Source of the DNA: Acidobacteriota bacterium
Lineage (GTDB): Bacteria; Acidobacteriota; Terriglobia; Terriglobales; Acidobacteriaceae
Reading direction: 5' to 3'
DNA length: 64,000 nt
NCBI GenBank assembly: GCA_018268895.1
Contig: JAFDVP010000009.1
Coordinates: 105,757 to 169,756, forward strand
The position numbers and the translations under genes were made by a program. Within the stretch, counting starts at the first letter, position 1, and each line of letters starts with the position of its first letter. Shown piece after piece: positions 8,272 to 16,662 of the stretch. Under the pieces are notes generated by a model. It was given only the letters and a program-made list of their open reading frames with translations. It was not told the DNA's origin and did no database searches.

Positions 8272-8619
8272 AGCCAATACTCTAGAGGTTGGTCACTGCC
8301 TCTGCATCGTTTCGAAGCTAAGCTTGCGTCAGCCTGTCCGAATAATCGGATGCTGTATATCTCATCAAGCCCATATCGGGCTAAGCTACAAAAAGAGTCA
8401 GCACTGCCATATTGAGAGAAGGTTGGGATGTCAAAGGTTCGCGTCGCGGGATTTAGCGTTTCATTGGATGGTTTCGGCGCTGGGATCGAACAGAGCCTAA
8501 ACGATCCGCTGGGTAAGCGGGGGACTGAGCTTTTTCAGTGGTACTTTCACACGAAGACCTTTTGCTCCATGCTCGGGCGGGAGGGGGGAACCACAGGGGA
8601 TGTGGACGATATGTTCGCT
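8199..8619. repeat. Direct repeat, copy A (amidohydrolase/reductase junction)
   Basis: About 420 bp closely matching 27198-27616 in the same orientation, with scattered substitutions and small indels. It contains the first 15 codons of an amidohydrolase on the minus strand (ATG at 8247, MLLVDCHSHIWAYPG), the intergenic promoter region, and the start of the dihydrofolate-reductase-like gene. The left boundary is the fusion with the creatininase fragment. Confidence 0.85.
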
Positions 8620-9075
8620 CACCGGGCGATGGAGAACTTCGGCGCCTTCATCCTCGGCCGCAATATGTTCGGTCCGGTGCGAGGCCCTTGGCCGGACGAT
8701 TCATGGAAGGGCTGGTGGGGTGACAATCCGCCGTACCACGCATCTACCTTCGTTCTCACGCACTACAAGCGTGAACCTCTGGTGATGGAAGGGGGAACGA
8801 CCTTCCACTTTGTCACGGGCGGATTCGAGGAAGCGCTGGTCCTTGCGAAGAAGGCTGCCGGAAGCAAAGACATCAAGATCGGAGGCGGCGCGGCAACAGT
8901 GCGGCAATATCTAAGAGCTGGCCTGATCGACTCTCTCCACATCGCTTCGGTACCCGTTCTCCTCGGTCAAGGAGAACCGCTGTTCAATGGCCTGGACCTT
9001 CATGCGTTGGGGTTTTCGTTAGCCGAACGCGAAACTTCGGAATCCGCGACCCATCTTGTGTTCGAGAGGGCGTAG
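8428..9075 (+). CDS. Dihydrofolate reductase-like (RibD C-terminal family) protein
   Basis: 215-residue cytoplasmic protein of the DHFR/RibD C-terminal fold. Seen: N-terminal strand RVAGFSVSLDGFGAG, central AFILGRNMFGP, FVLTHYKREP, and the nucleotide-binding segment DIKIGGGAATVRQYLRAGLI followed by LHIASVPVLLGQGEPLF. The length and motifs match the stand-alone 'dihydrofolate reductase family' proteins common in soil bacteria, whose substrate is usually unknown. GAGAAGG lies at 8416-8422, just upstream of the ATG. A decayed copy of the first 60 or so codons lies at 27429. In the ancestral arrangement it was divergent from the amidohydrolase; here that partner is cut down to 15 codons. Confidence 0.85.
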   Translation: MSKVRVAGFSVSLDGFGAGIEQSLNDPLGKRGTELFQWYFHTKTFCSMLGREGGTTGDVDDMFAHRAMENFGAFILGRNMFGPVRGPWPDDSWKGWWGDNPPYHASTFVLTHYKREPLVMEGGTTFHFVTGGFEEALVLAKKAAGSKDIKIGGGAATVRQYLRAGLIDSLHIASVPVLLGQGEPLFNGLDLHALGFSLAERETSESATHLVFERA

Positions 9076-9145
9076 AGACAGGGCTTCCGGCAACGGCCGC
9101 GTGCAGAATGGTCATATTTGAAGGCGTTGGATGCACCTGAGAATA

Positions 9146-9586
9146 CTATGGGCTTGGTCTGATGACGGTGAAGCCGGCTTGGGATGCAGCTTCGCAAAGC
9201 CGTACATCTCCCGCGATGAAGGTTCGGCGGGCAGGTTTTTGCTGACACCAAACCATCGCGGCGGCGAGTTGCAAACTGTCGGCAGCTCGCATGGAATACG
9301 TGTCGAGCAAGCTCTCTGCTTGATCGCGCAGCTTGTCGCTTGGGAGAATTTCACGCCACCCGTGGCTAATGACGAGTAGTCGATCGAGCGCAGCTTGTTT
9401 AGAAGCATCGTTCAAACCGCCACCGCGATGCAGACGTGTTATGGCACTGTGGATCTCAACCGCGGTGGCCCACCAGACGACAGGCGCAAACTGCTTCGCA
9501 AGAGTACGGGCAGGGTTACTGGTCTGCTCCTGAACGCAAAGCGGGATCAGGGCGCTTGAATCCCAAAAGGCAGTAGTTTGTTTCAC
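9146..9586 (-). CDS. vapC: VapC-type PIN-domain toxin
   Basis: 146-residue PIN-domain ribonuclease, the toxin of a type II pair. The four acidic positions are visible: FWDSSALIPL (Asp, residue ~9), ATAVEIHSAI (Glu, ~44), AADSLQLAAA (Asp, ~102) and FIAGDVRLCEAA (Asp, ~125). The start codon overlaps the stop of the antitoxin gene, so the two are translationally coupled, antitoxin first. The location beside a recombinase remnant and a tRNA fragment is typical of mobile-element cargo. Confidence 0.9.
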   Translation of the reverse strand: MKQTTAFWDSSALIPLCVQEQTSNPARTLAKQFAPVVWWATAVEIHSAITRLHRGGGLNDASKQAALDRLLVISHGWREILPSDKLRDQAESLLDTYSMRAADSLQLAAAMVWCQQKPARRTFIAGDVRLCEAASQAGFTVIRPSP

Positions 9587-9873
9587 CGGCCTTCATCCCT
9601 CTCGTCCAGGATTGCCTGCGTTCCGGTGGTGCCGTGTACGGTTGCCTTGGGCATTTTCCAAAGTCGGTCGATGTTCAGGGGCTTCTCGGGCAAACGCATT
9701 GCTCCGGCAGCAACCAAGGCCAGATCCGCTTCACTGGCATCGTCAGAGGAGAAAGGAATCAGTTTAGCGACAGGAAGGTTCCGATCTCGAATGACGACGA
9801 CTTCGCCTGCTTTTGCAAAAGACAGATACGTGCTGAGCCGGTTCTTCAGTTCCGCTATATTGACGCTACGCAT
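9583..9873 (-). CDS. vapB: Phd/YefM-type antitoxin
   Basis: 96-residue antitoxin. The start at 9873 follows GGAGGGC; the longer frame to 9981 has no ribosome site. The N-terminal MRSVNIAELKNRLSTYLSFA then GEVVVIRDRNLPVAKLIPF is the Phd/YefM DNA-binding dimer domain; the C-terminal part is the toxin-wrapping tail. It precedes and overlaps the PIN toxin by a few bases. Such antitoxins normally repress their own promoter, which must lie in 9874-9935. Confidence 0.88.
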   Translation of the reverse strand: MRSVNIAELKNRLSTYLSFAKAGEVVVIRDRNLPVAKLIPFSSDDASEADLALVAAGAMRLPEKPLNIDRLWKMPKATVHGTTGTQAILDERDEGR

Positions 9874-9935
9874 GATGCCCTCCACGTGGCTATTATAGCC
9901 ATAACCGTATCCCGCGGACATGAGCACACATTCGA

Positions 9936-10102
9936 GACTTCTGGTTCCACGATCTGCGTCACACCTTGCCTTCGGGTACATGATGAACGGCGGCGATCTT
10001 TACGAACTGGCAAAGCTTCTCGGTCACGCCAACATCAAGATGACCGAGCGTTATGCCAAGCTGGTACGAGTGCACATCACCAAGACAGCGCACACCGCCT
10101 GA
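9936..10102 (+). pseudogene. Tyrosine recombinase (integrase) C-terminal remnant
   Basis: A first frame gives FWFHDLRHT, the catalytic Arg box of tyrosine recombinases. After a frameshift a second frame gives MMNGGDLYELAKLLGHANIK then MTERYAKL, the His box and the nucleophilic Tyr, ending in a stop at 10100-10102. Everything N-terminal to the Arg box is gone. It lies 70 bp from the partial tRNA-Phe gene, the usual position of an integrase beside its attachment site. Confidence 0.85.
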
Positions 10103-10173
10103 TCGCGATGTGCGCTATTTGTACGCTGACTTGAATTATCAACTCTTTGGTTACCACTAAGTCTTTTATAATG

Positions 10174-10222
10174 TGGTGGTCAGAGACGGGATCGAACCGC
10201 CGACGCCGGCCTTTTCAGGGCC
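10174..10222 (-). repeat. tRNA-Phe 3'-half copy (candidate attachment site)
   Basis: 49 bp identical, except one base, to 28121-28169, covering the anticodon arm (with GAA), variable loop, T arm, acceptor 3' strand and CCA of the tRNA-Phe gene. The following bases (to about 10250) resemble a tRNA D arm but cannot pair with the acceptor strand, so the gene is not functional. Same strand as the intact gene, as expected for att repeats. Confidence 0.85.
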
Positions 10223-10787
10223 ACCTTCCAATTGTGCTAAGCGGTCTAGAATGAATTAAGTATTTGAATATAAATAGCTTATTCACTAATCGATATGGGA
10301 TCACGTAGGCCCCCCTGGGATCTTTTCGGTTCCTCGACGTACGCTAGTGGTACGTCGCCAGGTGAATCCCATCCCAGATGGCCTTCTCAGATCACTTCTG
10401 CATCTGATCTGCGAGTAAGATCGTGGCGCCGTTCTTTGGGATTTATCCCATGGTCTACGAATTGTGCCTCCATCAGCCGTACCAGATGCGCAGGCCCTCA
10501 GAGTACACACACGAGAACTGTCAAGCATTACTCAGGCCGCCTGCTAGTATCGCTTTTACCTGACACGCGAATTGGCGAATATTGCTTCTTGGTGGCCAGG
10601 TGTGACGATGCTCGCGCCATGTCCACTGATTTGATCGCAGCGGGTCTTATGGCACAGGTTGCGCTGTCGTCTGACATGCATGGAGTCCTCATCTCGAACT
10701 GTAAGGCGATACGCCCGAGAAAGCACGGCGAAGATGGCTTCAACTGAAGAATTCCGTTACGACTTGAAGCCGAAGAGCTGCCTTAGA
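10223..10787. other. Stretch without a supported gene
   Basis: An open frame of 150 codons (10295-10747, plus strand) has low-complexity Ser/Arg-rich N-terminal composition, no recognisable domain and no ribosome site. Short hairpins occur, e.g. GACGTAC/GTACGTC at 10338-10358. Composition is less GC-rich at 10240-10300. It is probably degraded mobile-element DNA. Confidence 0.4.
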
Positions 10788-10919
10788 GGAGTTCTTATTG
10801 TCCGATTCGCTGGATAAGCTTCTTGCATCGATGGGATGAAAGAGATCGTAGGTTCTGTACTGCGTTCTACACTAGCGTGAGCCTCCATGGCTCGGAGGCC
10901 ATGGGCTTCTGGAGACACC

Positions 10920-11792
10920 ATGCGAGGAACGATCGCTCTAATCGTATTTGTGAGTGCAAGCCTGACCTGGGGCCAGCAGGCGACGAAGTTGCCCGCCAAA
11001 TGGGAAGAACTGACTGGTCCCGACTTCATTGCGGCGATTCATCAGTCTCAAGGCGTGTGTATGTTGCCATTCGGCATTCTGGAGAAGCATGGCCCTCACC
11101 TTCCAATTGGAACGGATCTATTTGACGCGCGCTATGTGTCGGAGCAGGCCGCGCAGACTGAATATGCAGTGATCTTTCCGCCATACTATTTCGGCCAGAT
11201 AGCGGAAGCCAAACAGGAACCCGGAACGGTCTCGTACAGCATGAAGATACAGCTTGGGCTCCTTCAAGAGACGACTGATGAGATGGCGCGGAACGGCTGC
11301 AAGAAGATTGTCATCGTGAACGCTCACGGTGGTAACCGAAGCCTGCTTCCATATTTCGCGCAGTCGCAATTACAGTCGCCGCGAGATTACGTGATCTATG
11401 TTTATGAATGGGAGCCCGAGATGGGACCGCAGCGTCCGCATGTTCATGCCGGGCCGGATGAACATGCAGGTGAAACTGAGACATCATACGTTATGGTGTC
11501 ACGACCTGACCTGGTACACCTGGACGAGGCAAAGCAACAGGATGGCTCAGACCGTCACCGCCTCAATCTCCCAAAAGGCGTCTATACCGGCATCTGGTGG
11601 TATGCGAAGTATCCAGACCACTACGCTGGCGACGGTAGCCGCGCGAATCGCGAGTTGGGCGAATATGACATGCACAAGTGGATAGATGGCGTTGTGACCG
11701 TGCTTCGTGCCGTGAAGGCAGATGCTGTAGCGCCTGCCTTGCAGCACCAGTTTTTCAACGACTCCAAGACGCCGCTTCAAACAAAACAGTAG
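10920..11792 (+). CDS. Creatininase-family amidohydrolase, exported
   Basis: 290-residue protein of the creatininase family (metal-dependent amidases that include creatininase and MftE-like peptidases). ATG 10920 starts a typical signal peptide (IALIVFVSASLTWG, cleavage near GQQ). Metal-binding and catalytic blocks are visible: LPFGILEKHGPHLPIGTD (Glu, His, Asp), NAHGGN, and the C-terminal Glu in DEHAGETETS. Export is unusual, since creatininase itself is cytoplasmic. Upstream DNA and the first 28 codons are duplicated at 7993-8200. A hairpin at 11837-11881 separates it from the convergent glycosidase gene. The substrate is unknown; cyclic or acyl-amide sugars are possible given the neighbourhood. 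Confidence 0.85.
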   Translation: MRGTIALIVFVSASLTWGQQATKLPAKWEELTGPDFIAAIHQSQGVCMLPFGILEKHGPHLPIGTDLFDARYVSEQAAQTEYAVIFPPYYFGQIAEAKQEPGTVSYSMKIQLGLLQETTDEMARNGCKKIVIVNAHGGNRSLLPYFAQSQLQSPRDYVIYVYEWEPEMGPQRPHVHAGPDEHAGETETSYVMVSRPDLVHLDEAKQQDGSDRHRLNLPKGVYTGIWWYAKYPDHYAGDGSRANRELGEYDMHKWIDGVVTVLRAVKADAVAPALQHQFFNDSKTPLQTKQ

Positions 11793-11836
11793 CTTCATCT
11801 TGAGCGAACCAGCGTCATGATGAGCTCCCCCTCCTC

Positions 11837-11881
11837 AGAAAATTTGGCGGCCCTCTCTCAAGAAAGCAGAAAGGACCGCCA
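11837..11881. terminator. Hairpin between convergent genes
   Basis: TGGCGG (11845-11850) pairs with CCGCCA (11876-11881), with extra pairing inside (CCT/AGG). For the minus-strand gene the stem is followed by AATTTTCTG. It lies between the creatininase and the glycosidase-like gene. Confidence 0.5.
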
Positions 11882-11908
11882 TTGATCTAACCAGGTTCGC
11901 ACCTGGCG

Positions 11909-14302
11909 TTAATTGATTTGATAAATGTGAATCTCGTGTTTACCGAAGTTATCGGTGATCGCGCCATTTGTGATCGGAACGCTACGTGACTCCCCATAGA
12001 CCACAGCCTGTGTCGCTGAACCGATTCCGGTGAGCGTGATTGTCTGCCCGTCCTTCTCGTTGTATGAAAAATTGAGCACGAAGATATACTGATGCCCATT
12101 GTAGTTTCGCCAGGCGACCTCGAGCGGTGACGATACCGAAGCGCTCATCCCGATGGGGTTGATGACGCCTTGCAGTACGCTCCCAAGCGATGTCGCTGTA
12201 TTGAACTGCTTGGTGATCTCGGCATCCATCTCCGGTGTCGTGTTGTCGAATGAAAAGGGACCTATGCGTTCGGGAAAGACGAAGACTCCGCGTGCTCCGT
12301 GGATGATCGCCTCCCAAAACTCGGCGCGAAACTGCTCGGGAGTTGGAGCCGGGCAGCTCTCGCACCATGAGAGACCCTGGTAGGCGGTTTCGACAAACTG
12401 CATAATCGGCTTGTCCGGCGCCAAACTATACAGAGTGTCGACCGACTGGCCAATCCACCCTAAACTGCCAGGTTGACCCCAACCGGAAAGCGGATAGATG
12501 TCGCTCATGACCCAGTCCGCTCCCTGGATGTAGGAGGCGTAGCACGTGAGGTCGCACCCTGCCTGCTGTCCTATCAACCACCCTCCATTGAAGTTGAGGG
12601 ACACCGCTCGGCCTGAATCTATCTGCTTCCACGCTTTGTACTGGCTAACAATCTTGCTAGCGGAAACCACAGGTGTTGATGATTCCGGTTCGTCTGGCTG
12701 GTGCCAGGCCAACAGATGCTGTGCCGAGGCATCATTCACAGGGCCGTTGGGATCAGCATCTCGAATGTATTGAAACCCCAAGGAGTCCGCAGTGCTATTC
12801 CAGACCGCGAAGTCCGCAGGGCTTATGCCTACTGGTGTCCTTGCCAATGTATTGGCACCACGGTCCTTCCACGTCTGGAGAAGCGAAGCCGGCTGGGCAT
12901 CAGGACCGACTGGGAAGAAATCCCGTAGACTCACCGGCATGTAGTTATCCGGAGTCGTCACCTCGATGGTGTCAGTCTTCGCCGCTGATCCATAGCCGTT
13001 GAACGCCACGACATAATAGGCATAGCTTGTGTTCGGTGAAAGACCGATGTCGGTAAAGACAGTAGAACCGGTGGTTCCAGCAAAAACTCCGTTCCGGTAG
13101 ACAGAGTAGGCTACGCCGGTTGGATCACCAGGACTGGCTGTCCAGGTCAACTGGGCTCGCTCCGAACTGAGATGATCCCCCTGAAGGTTGCCAGCTGAGG
13201 CTGGAGGCACTCCCCCGGCGACGTTGAAGACAACATCAACCCAGTAGTTGTTCGCATTGTAGGTCTGCGTCGGAAACGCCACGCCATCACCATAGCCATA
13301 GACGCCGTTCGCTTCGCCACCGGCTCCATTCGCTCTTGCTGTCAATTGTTGTCCATTCGAAACATCGGAGGTAAAGAAATTACCGCTGACGGAATAATGT
13401 CCATTGGTGGTGTGGTATGCCGCAACATAAGTCGTCTTTGCGGGGATGCTCACCGGTGGAAAGTCCACCTCCTGCCAGCCAGAACCGGTCTCATTGCTGA
13501 AATTCACCTGTGCAAGAACCGCACCGGTATCGCTGTATAACGTCGCGGTGTGCGTGCCAGTGTTCTGCGGAGCCTTGTAAAAGCGAATGCCGCTGATCGT
13601 ACCCGGTTCACTCGACTGAAACCGCACGCCCAGGTTAACGGCTCCGGTGTAATCGTTCACGTCGAGTGTTGCAGGCGTCGTTGATGGAGCCCAGATTGTC
13701 TGTGCATTCGGTGCCACTGCGACAATTTCACGCATGTTCTCGACCCATGAACCTGAATCTGAACAATGAACCTGCCCACTGATGCGGACCCCGAGAACCG
13801 TGATTGGATCGCTGCCGGAAAAGGTGTAGGTTTGCAGAGAAGCTCCGCTCGAGTCATAGCTATACGATTGCGACACCGACCAGTTAGATACGACCCACGT
13901 GGACCCGTCGGTCGTAGTCTGCAAGGTCAGGTTTGAGCAAAACACGCCATTCATGGAGCTTCCGTCCCGCGAACCATTGATCAGGGTGACACTCTTGAGC
14001 TGTTGACTGTTGGACCAGAGAATGCCGCCTGCCTCGTACGCGCCTGGCAAGTCTCCACCGTTCGGATCCAGTGCGATGTCCGTCGTGTTGCCAATCACGT
14101 TCAGACCCGGCGCCGAACTCCTGTTGGCGTTCGATGTAGGGGTGCTGTTCTGCGACCATCTGTATGGCGATCCAAACGGCGCAGCGTCCTGGGCATATGC
14201 AGCCGAGGCGGTTGGCACGATCACAAAAAGCGAGAACATTATCGAGAACAATGACCATTGCCAAAGCCGTAGTAGAACTCTTCTGGAGCTTGGTTGCTTC
14301 AT
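11909..14302 (-). CDS. Secreted multidomain protein: DUF4082, FN3, glycosidase-like domain
   Basis: 797 residues. ATG 14302 follows AGGAGA and begins a signal peptide (hydrophobic run about residues 15-35, ending AAYAQ). Order: an N-terminal beta-sandwich-like region (~45-220); a DUF4082 domain (~225-360; PATLDVNDYTGAVNLGVRF, then ISGIRFYK and NYWVDVVF); an FN3 domain (~370-455; LTWTASPGDPTGVAYSVYRN, SPNTSYAYYVVAFN); then a C-terminal barrel-like region (~460-700; LLAWHQPDEPESS, then IHGARGVFVFP) and a beta tail. WHQPDEPE could be a catalytic acid region of a clan GH-A-like fold. The family is not identified. Probably a surface polysaccharide-degrading or binding enzyme. Convergent with the creatininase gene. 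Confidence 0.75.
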   Translation of the reverse strand: MKQPSSRRVLLRLWQWSLFSIMFSLFVIVPTASAAYAQDAAPFGSPYRWSQNSTPTSNANRSSAPGLNVIGNTTDIALDPNGGDLPGAYEAGGILWSNSQQLKSVTLINGSRDGSSMNGVFCSNLTLQTTTDGSTWVVSNWSVSQSYSYDSSGASLQTYTFSGSDPITVLGVRISGQVHCSDSGSWVENMREIVAVAPNAQTIWAPSTTPATLDVNDYTGAVNLGVRFQSSEPGTISGIRFYKAPQNTGTHTATLYSDTGAVLAQVNFSNETGSGWQEVDFPPVSIPAKTTYVAAYHTTNGHYSVSGNFFTSDVSNGQQLTARANGAGGEANGVYGYGDGVAFPTQTYNANNYWVDVVFNVAGGVPPASAGNLQGDHLSSERAQLTWTASPGDPTGVAYSVYRNGVFAGTTGSTVFTDIGLSPNTSYAYYVVAFNGYGSAAKTDTIEVTTPDNYMPVSLRDFFPVGPDAQPASLLQTWKDRGANTLARTPVGISPADFAVWNSTADSLGFQYIRDADPNGPVNDASAQHLLAWHQPDEPESSTPVVSASKIVSQYKAWKQIDSGRAVSLNFNGGWLIGQQAGCDLTCYASYIQGADWVMSDIYPLSGWGQPGSLGWIGQSVDTLYSLAPDKPIMQFVETAYQGLSWCESCPAPTPEQFRAEFWEAIIHGARGVFVFPERIGPFSFDNTTPEMDAEITKQFNTATSLGSVLQGVINPIGMSASVSSPLEVAWRNYNGHQYIFVLNFSYNEKDGQTITLTGIGSATQAVVYGESRSVPITNGAITDNFGKHEIHIYQIN

Positions 14303-14704
14303 GATTTTCTCCTGGATTTTCAACTGGGTTGGGTCGGTGGGCGATAACAGCCGTCTTCTTCAAGGGCTGTCAAATAGGGGAGAGAACTGCACCGCCGGCG
14401 TTTGCGCAATACTCGTGGTTGTCCTGTGCTGCTGGGCGGCGTAGCTATTTTGCGCGTTATTACGAATCAGGAGAACGATTCGAACGCTGCTTTCGCAGAT
14501 CTTGTCCAATCGGACGGATGGTCAATTGAATTGGGGTGTCGTTATTCGCGACTCGCGACAAGAACGATGAAGACCGCATGAAAAGTGCTTTTGGCCGCGA
14601 GATTTCGCGCAATGCCTAATGTGCGGCAACACTTTCGAACGAATATGCCCGAGCAGAATACTGCTCTTCTCCCTGATGTCTCGAAGTGGTATACAGCACC
14701 CTTC
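14303..14704. other. Intergenic stretch
   Basis: About 400 bp between two minus-strand genes. It must contain the promoter of the glycosidase-like gene. No gene with a ribosome site and no tRNA or clear terminator is visible. Confidence 0.4.
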
Positions 14705-15373
14705 TCACGTCTCCGCAAACAACGTACACGGAGCGCTGTCTATTCCATCTACGAACCATGGGATAAGAAAAAGCCGCTCCAGCGGTGGAAGATCCGAGGG
14801 CAACAATGCATCCTCAATCAACAGAATGGGGCGTTGTCCATATCCGTGACAACCGAGGAATACGCGGTGTGCCTCGCAACCTTCCTCCATGTGCGCCATC
14901 GCCGCAATCGACACAAAATCCACGGCGAGAGCCTTGAGTTGGGGAAAGTACTTCATCAGAAAATCCGCGCCATCGCGTGAGAATCCCGGCGACTGCTCGA
15001 CATAGCGGATAGAGTCACCCCGAAACTGGCTAAACCCTGTACGAATGAGCAGCACCTCAATGTCTTCAGGCAACGAGCGACAGCCCGTCAGATCCTTGGG
15101 CACGATTAAATGCCTATCTCCCGCGAACACATCCACAATGGCTACTTTGCGGAAGATCAGCTCATCAAGCTCGTATTCGGCGATCTGTCGCCCCTCAGGA
15201 TTGAAGTGTCGCGGCCCATCCACATGCGTACCTGCGTGATTACTCGTCGTCAGATAAAAGGAGTTGCAGGAATCTCCCTTGGAAAGGTCATATAGCTGGT
15301 CCAGTCGCGGAGCAGGCAGGGCTTTGTAGAAGGGTGTGGATACAGAAAGGTTATGTGAAAGCTTGATTAGCAT
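14705..15373 (-). CDS. Cyclase-family (kynurenine formamidase-like) hydrolase
   Basis: 222-residue metal-dependent hydrolase of the cyclase/KynB family. The metal site motif is NHAGTHVDGPRHF (residues ~45-57), matching HxGTHxDxPxHF, and the family's downstream blocks LLIRTGFSQF and KALAVDFVSI are present. Cytoplasmic; no signal peptide. Members hydrolyse N-formylkynurenine, isatin or cyclic esters and amides. Its neighbours here are transporters and sugar-related enzymes rather than tryptophan genes, so a role on a cyclic or acylated catabolite is more likely than kynurenine metabolism. Confidence 0.85.
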   Translation of the reverse strand: MLIKLSHNLSVSTPFYKALPAPRLDQLYDLSKGDSCNSFYLTTSNHAGTHVDGPRHFNPEGRQIAEYELDELIFRKVAIVDVFAGDRHLIVPKDLTGCRSLPEDIEVLLIRTGFSQFRGDSIRYVEQSPGFSRDGADFLMKYFPQLKALAVDFVSIAAMAHMEEGCEAHRVFLGCHGYGQRPILLIEDALLPSDLPPLERLFLIPWFVDGIDSAPCTLFAET

Positions 15374-15489
15374 GGGGCGTTCCTAACAGTGCAAATTGCT
15401 GAAATTGCGTATCGCGATCTATCTCTCCATCGCCGCTTTGGCCACGACTCAGTGGAAAGCAAGTCTGAACACTTCTCTCGTCTGACGCG

Positions 15490-15924
15490 CTATCCAAGAC
15501 TCAGGAGCATCAGAGCGAGCACACCAACAAAAATCCCGGCCATGCCATACCTGCCCACTCGTTCACGGAAGAAAAAGACCCCGGCCGCGGCCACCAGGAA
15601 TAGATTCCCGCCGGTTGTTATCGGAAAAACAATGTAACCTGGGACCCCCTTCTCCAACGCCATCAAACTGAAGAGTTGACCTCCAAAACTTCCCGCTCCG
15701 ATGCCAAAGGCCGCGACCACTTCGCGTCGGCACACTTGTCCACGCGCCAGCAGGAACGCTCCTAAGCAAAACACTAAGCCTCCGCCGTACCACCACAGCA
15801 GGTACTGAAAGTGATACGCCTGCGAGAGCCCCTTTTCCGTCATGATCTTCAAGCCAAACGGGCCAATGCCGTTCGCAAAGAACGCGATCACCATCAAGCG
15901 CAGCCAGGTTGAGTTACGGCTCAC
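15490..15924 (-). CDS. DMT/EamA transporter, C-terminal half as a separate ORF
   Basis: 144 residues with about five transmembrane helices, equivalent to the second EamA repeat of a ten-helix drug/metabolite transporter (GKxx-type helix ends, FPITTGGNLFLVAAAGVFFF near the C-terminus, final FVGVLALMLLS). The most likely start is GTG 15924, which overlaps the stop of the preceding half gene (GTGAGCCGTAA). Either the two halves form a heterodimeric transporter through coupled translation, or one ten-helix gene has been split by a frameshift. Confidence 0.7.
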   Translation of the reverse strand: MSRNSTWLRLMVIAFFANGIGPFGLKIMTEKGLSQAYHFQYLLWWYGGGLVFCLGAFLLARGQVCRREVVAAFGIGAGSFGGQLFSLMALEKGVPGYIVFPITTGGNLFLVAAAGVFFFRERVGRYGMAGIFVGVLALMLLSLG

Positions 15925-16396
15925 GCCCGGTCTCCTTGCGCGCACCACTGGGCTGCATGAGCGCTTCATCCATCTGTTTGTCTTTCCAGAGCAGGATCAA
16001 CGCGAAGATGGCAAGCAGTAGCACAGCGATCTTTCTCCGGCTCACTGCCTCGTGGTAAATGGCGATCGATCCTATCGCCGGTATTGCCGCGGAGAGATTG
16101 ATGATTAGCCAGCTCGTAGAAAGTTTTCCATATCGAATGCCCGCCATGAACACCATTCCGCCCAGAGCGCCCGCTGCTCCAAACGGCACAGCGATGGCGT
16201 AGACCGCAAACGGAACATGGAAGTTGCCGTGCCGGTAGAGAAGAACGAAAAGAATACCGAAGAGCGAAGACCACACATACGCCAGCATGTACACGGCTGG
16301 CGGTTTGCATCCCCATGTGTCAGCAAGCTTGGCGGTGATGCCGATCAACCCGAACGACGTCAGCGACAGCATCATATACAGATACCCGAGCGGCAT
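15914..16396 (-). CDS. DMT/EamA transporter, N-terminal half as a separate ORF
   Basis: 160 residues, about five transmembrane helices, equivalent to the first EamA repeat. ATG 16396 follows AGGAGAG. It begins MPLGYLYMMLSLTSFGLIGI and ends in a hydrophilic tail (KDKQMDEALMQPSGARKE) that would be the central loop of a ten-helix protein. The C-terminal half begins within its last codons. Probable inner-membrane export or uptake of a small metabolite; the neighbours suggest a sugar acid or its amide. Confidence 0.7.
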   Translation of the reverse strand: MPLGYLYMMLSLTSFGLIGITAKLADTWGCKPPAVYMLAYVWSSLFGILFVLLYRHGNFHVPFAVYAIAVPFGAAGALGGMVFMAGIRYGKLSTSWLIINLSAAIPAIGSIAIYHEAVSRRKIAVLLLAIFALILLWKDKQMDEALMQPSGARKETGREP

Positions 16397-16662
16397 CTTC
16401 TCTCCTGGTGTAGTGTGAATTTCTTGCTGAAACGGTCTGTGATCTTCATGGCGCTTCAATGCCGCGATCGATTTACTTTGAATCTAGCATCCCTTCATTG
16501 CACACTGGCTCGCACCCTGAAAAATCGTCCGATCCACCGGACAAACCCCGGACGCAACGCCGTGCGCCCCCTTAGCGGCTCGCTACGATAGTGTGTTATC
16601 CGGAGTATTTCCAGAATTCTGCCAGCCGCATGCAAAACGCATCCTTTGCCCTCAGGAGCCTC

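Noticed and set aside
10174..10250. A second functional tRNA gene
   Set aside because: The 5' strand cannot pair with the acceptor 3' strand; only the 3' half is tRNA-Phe.
10295..10747. 150-codon open frame between the tRNA-Phe fragment and the creatininase gene
   Set aside because: Biased, unrecognisable translation, no ribosome site, and in a region of remnants; not supported as a gene.
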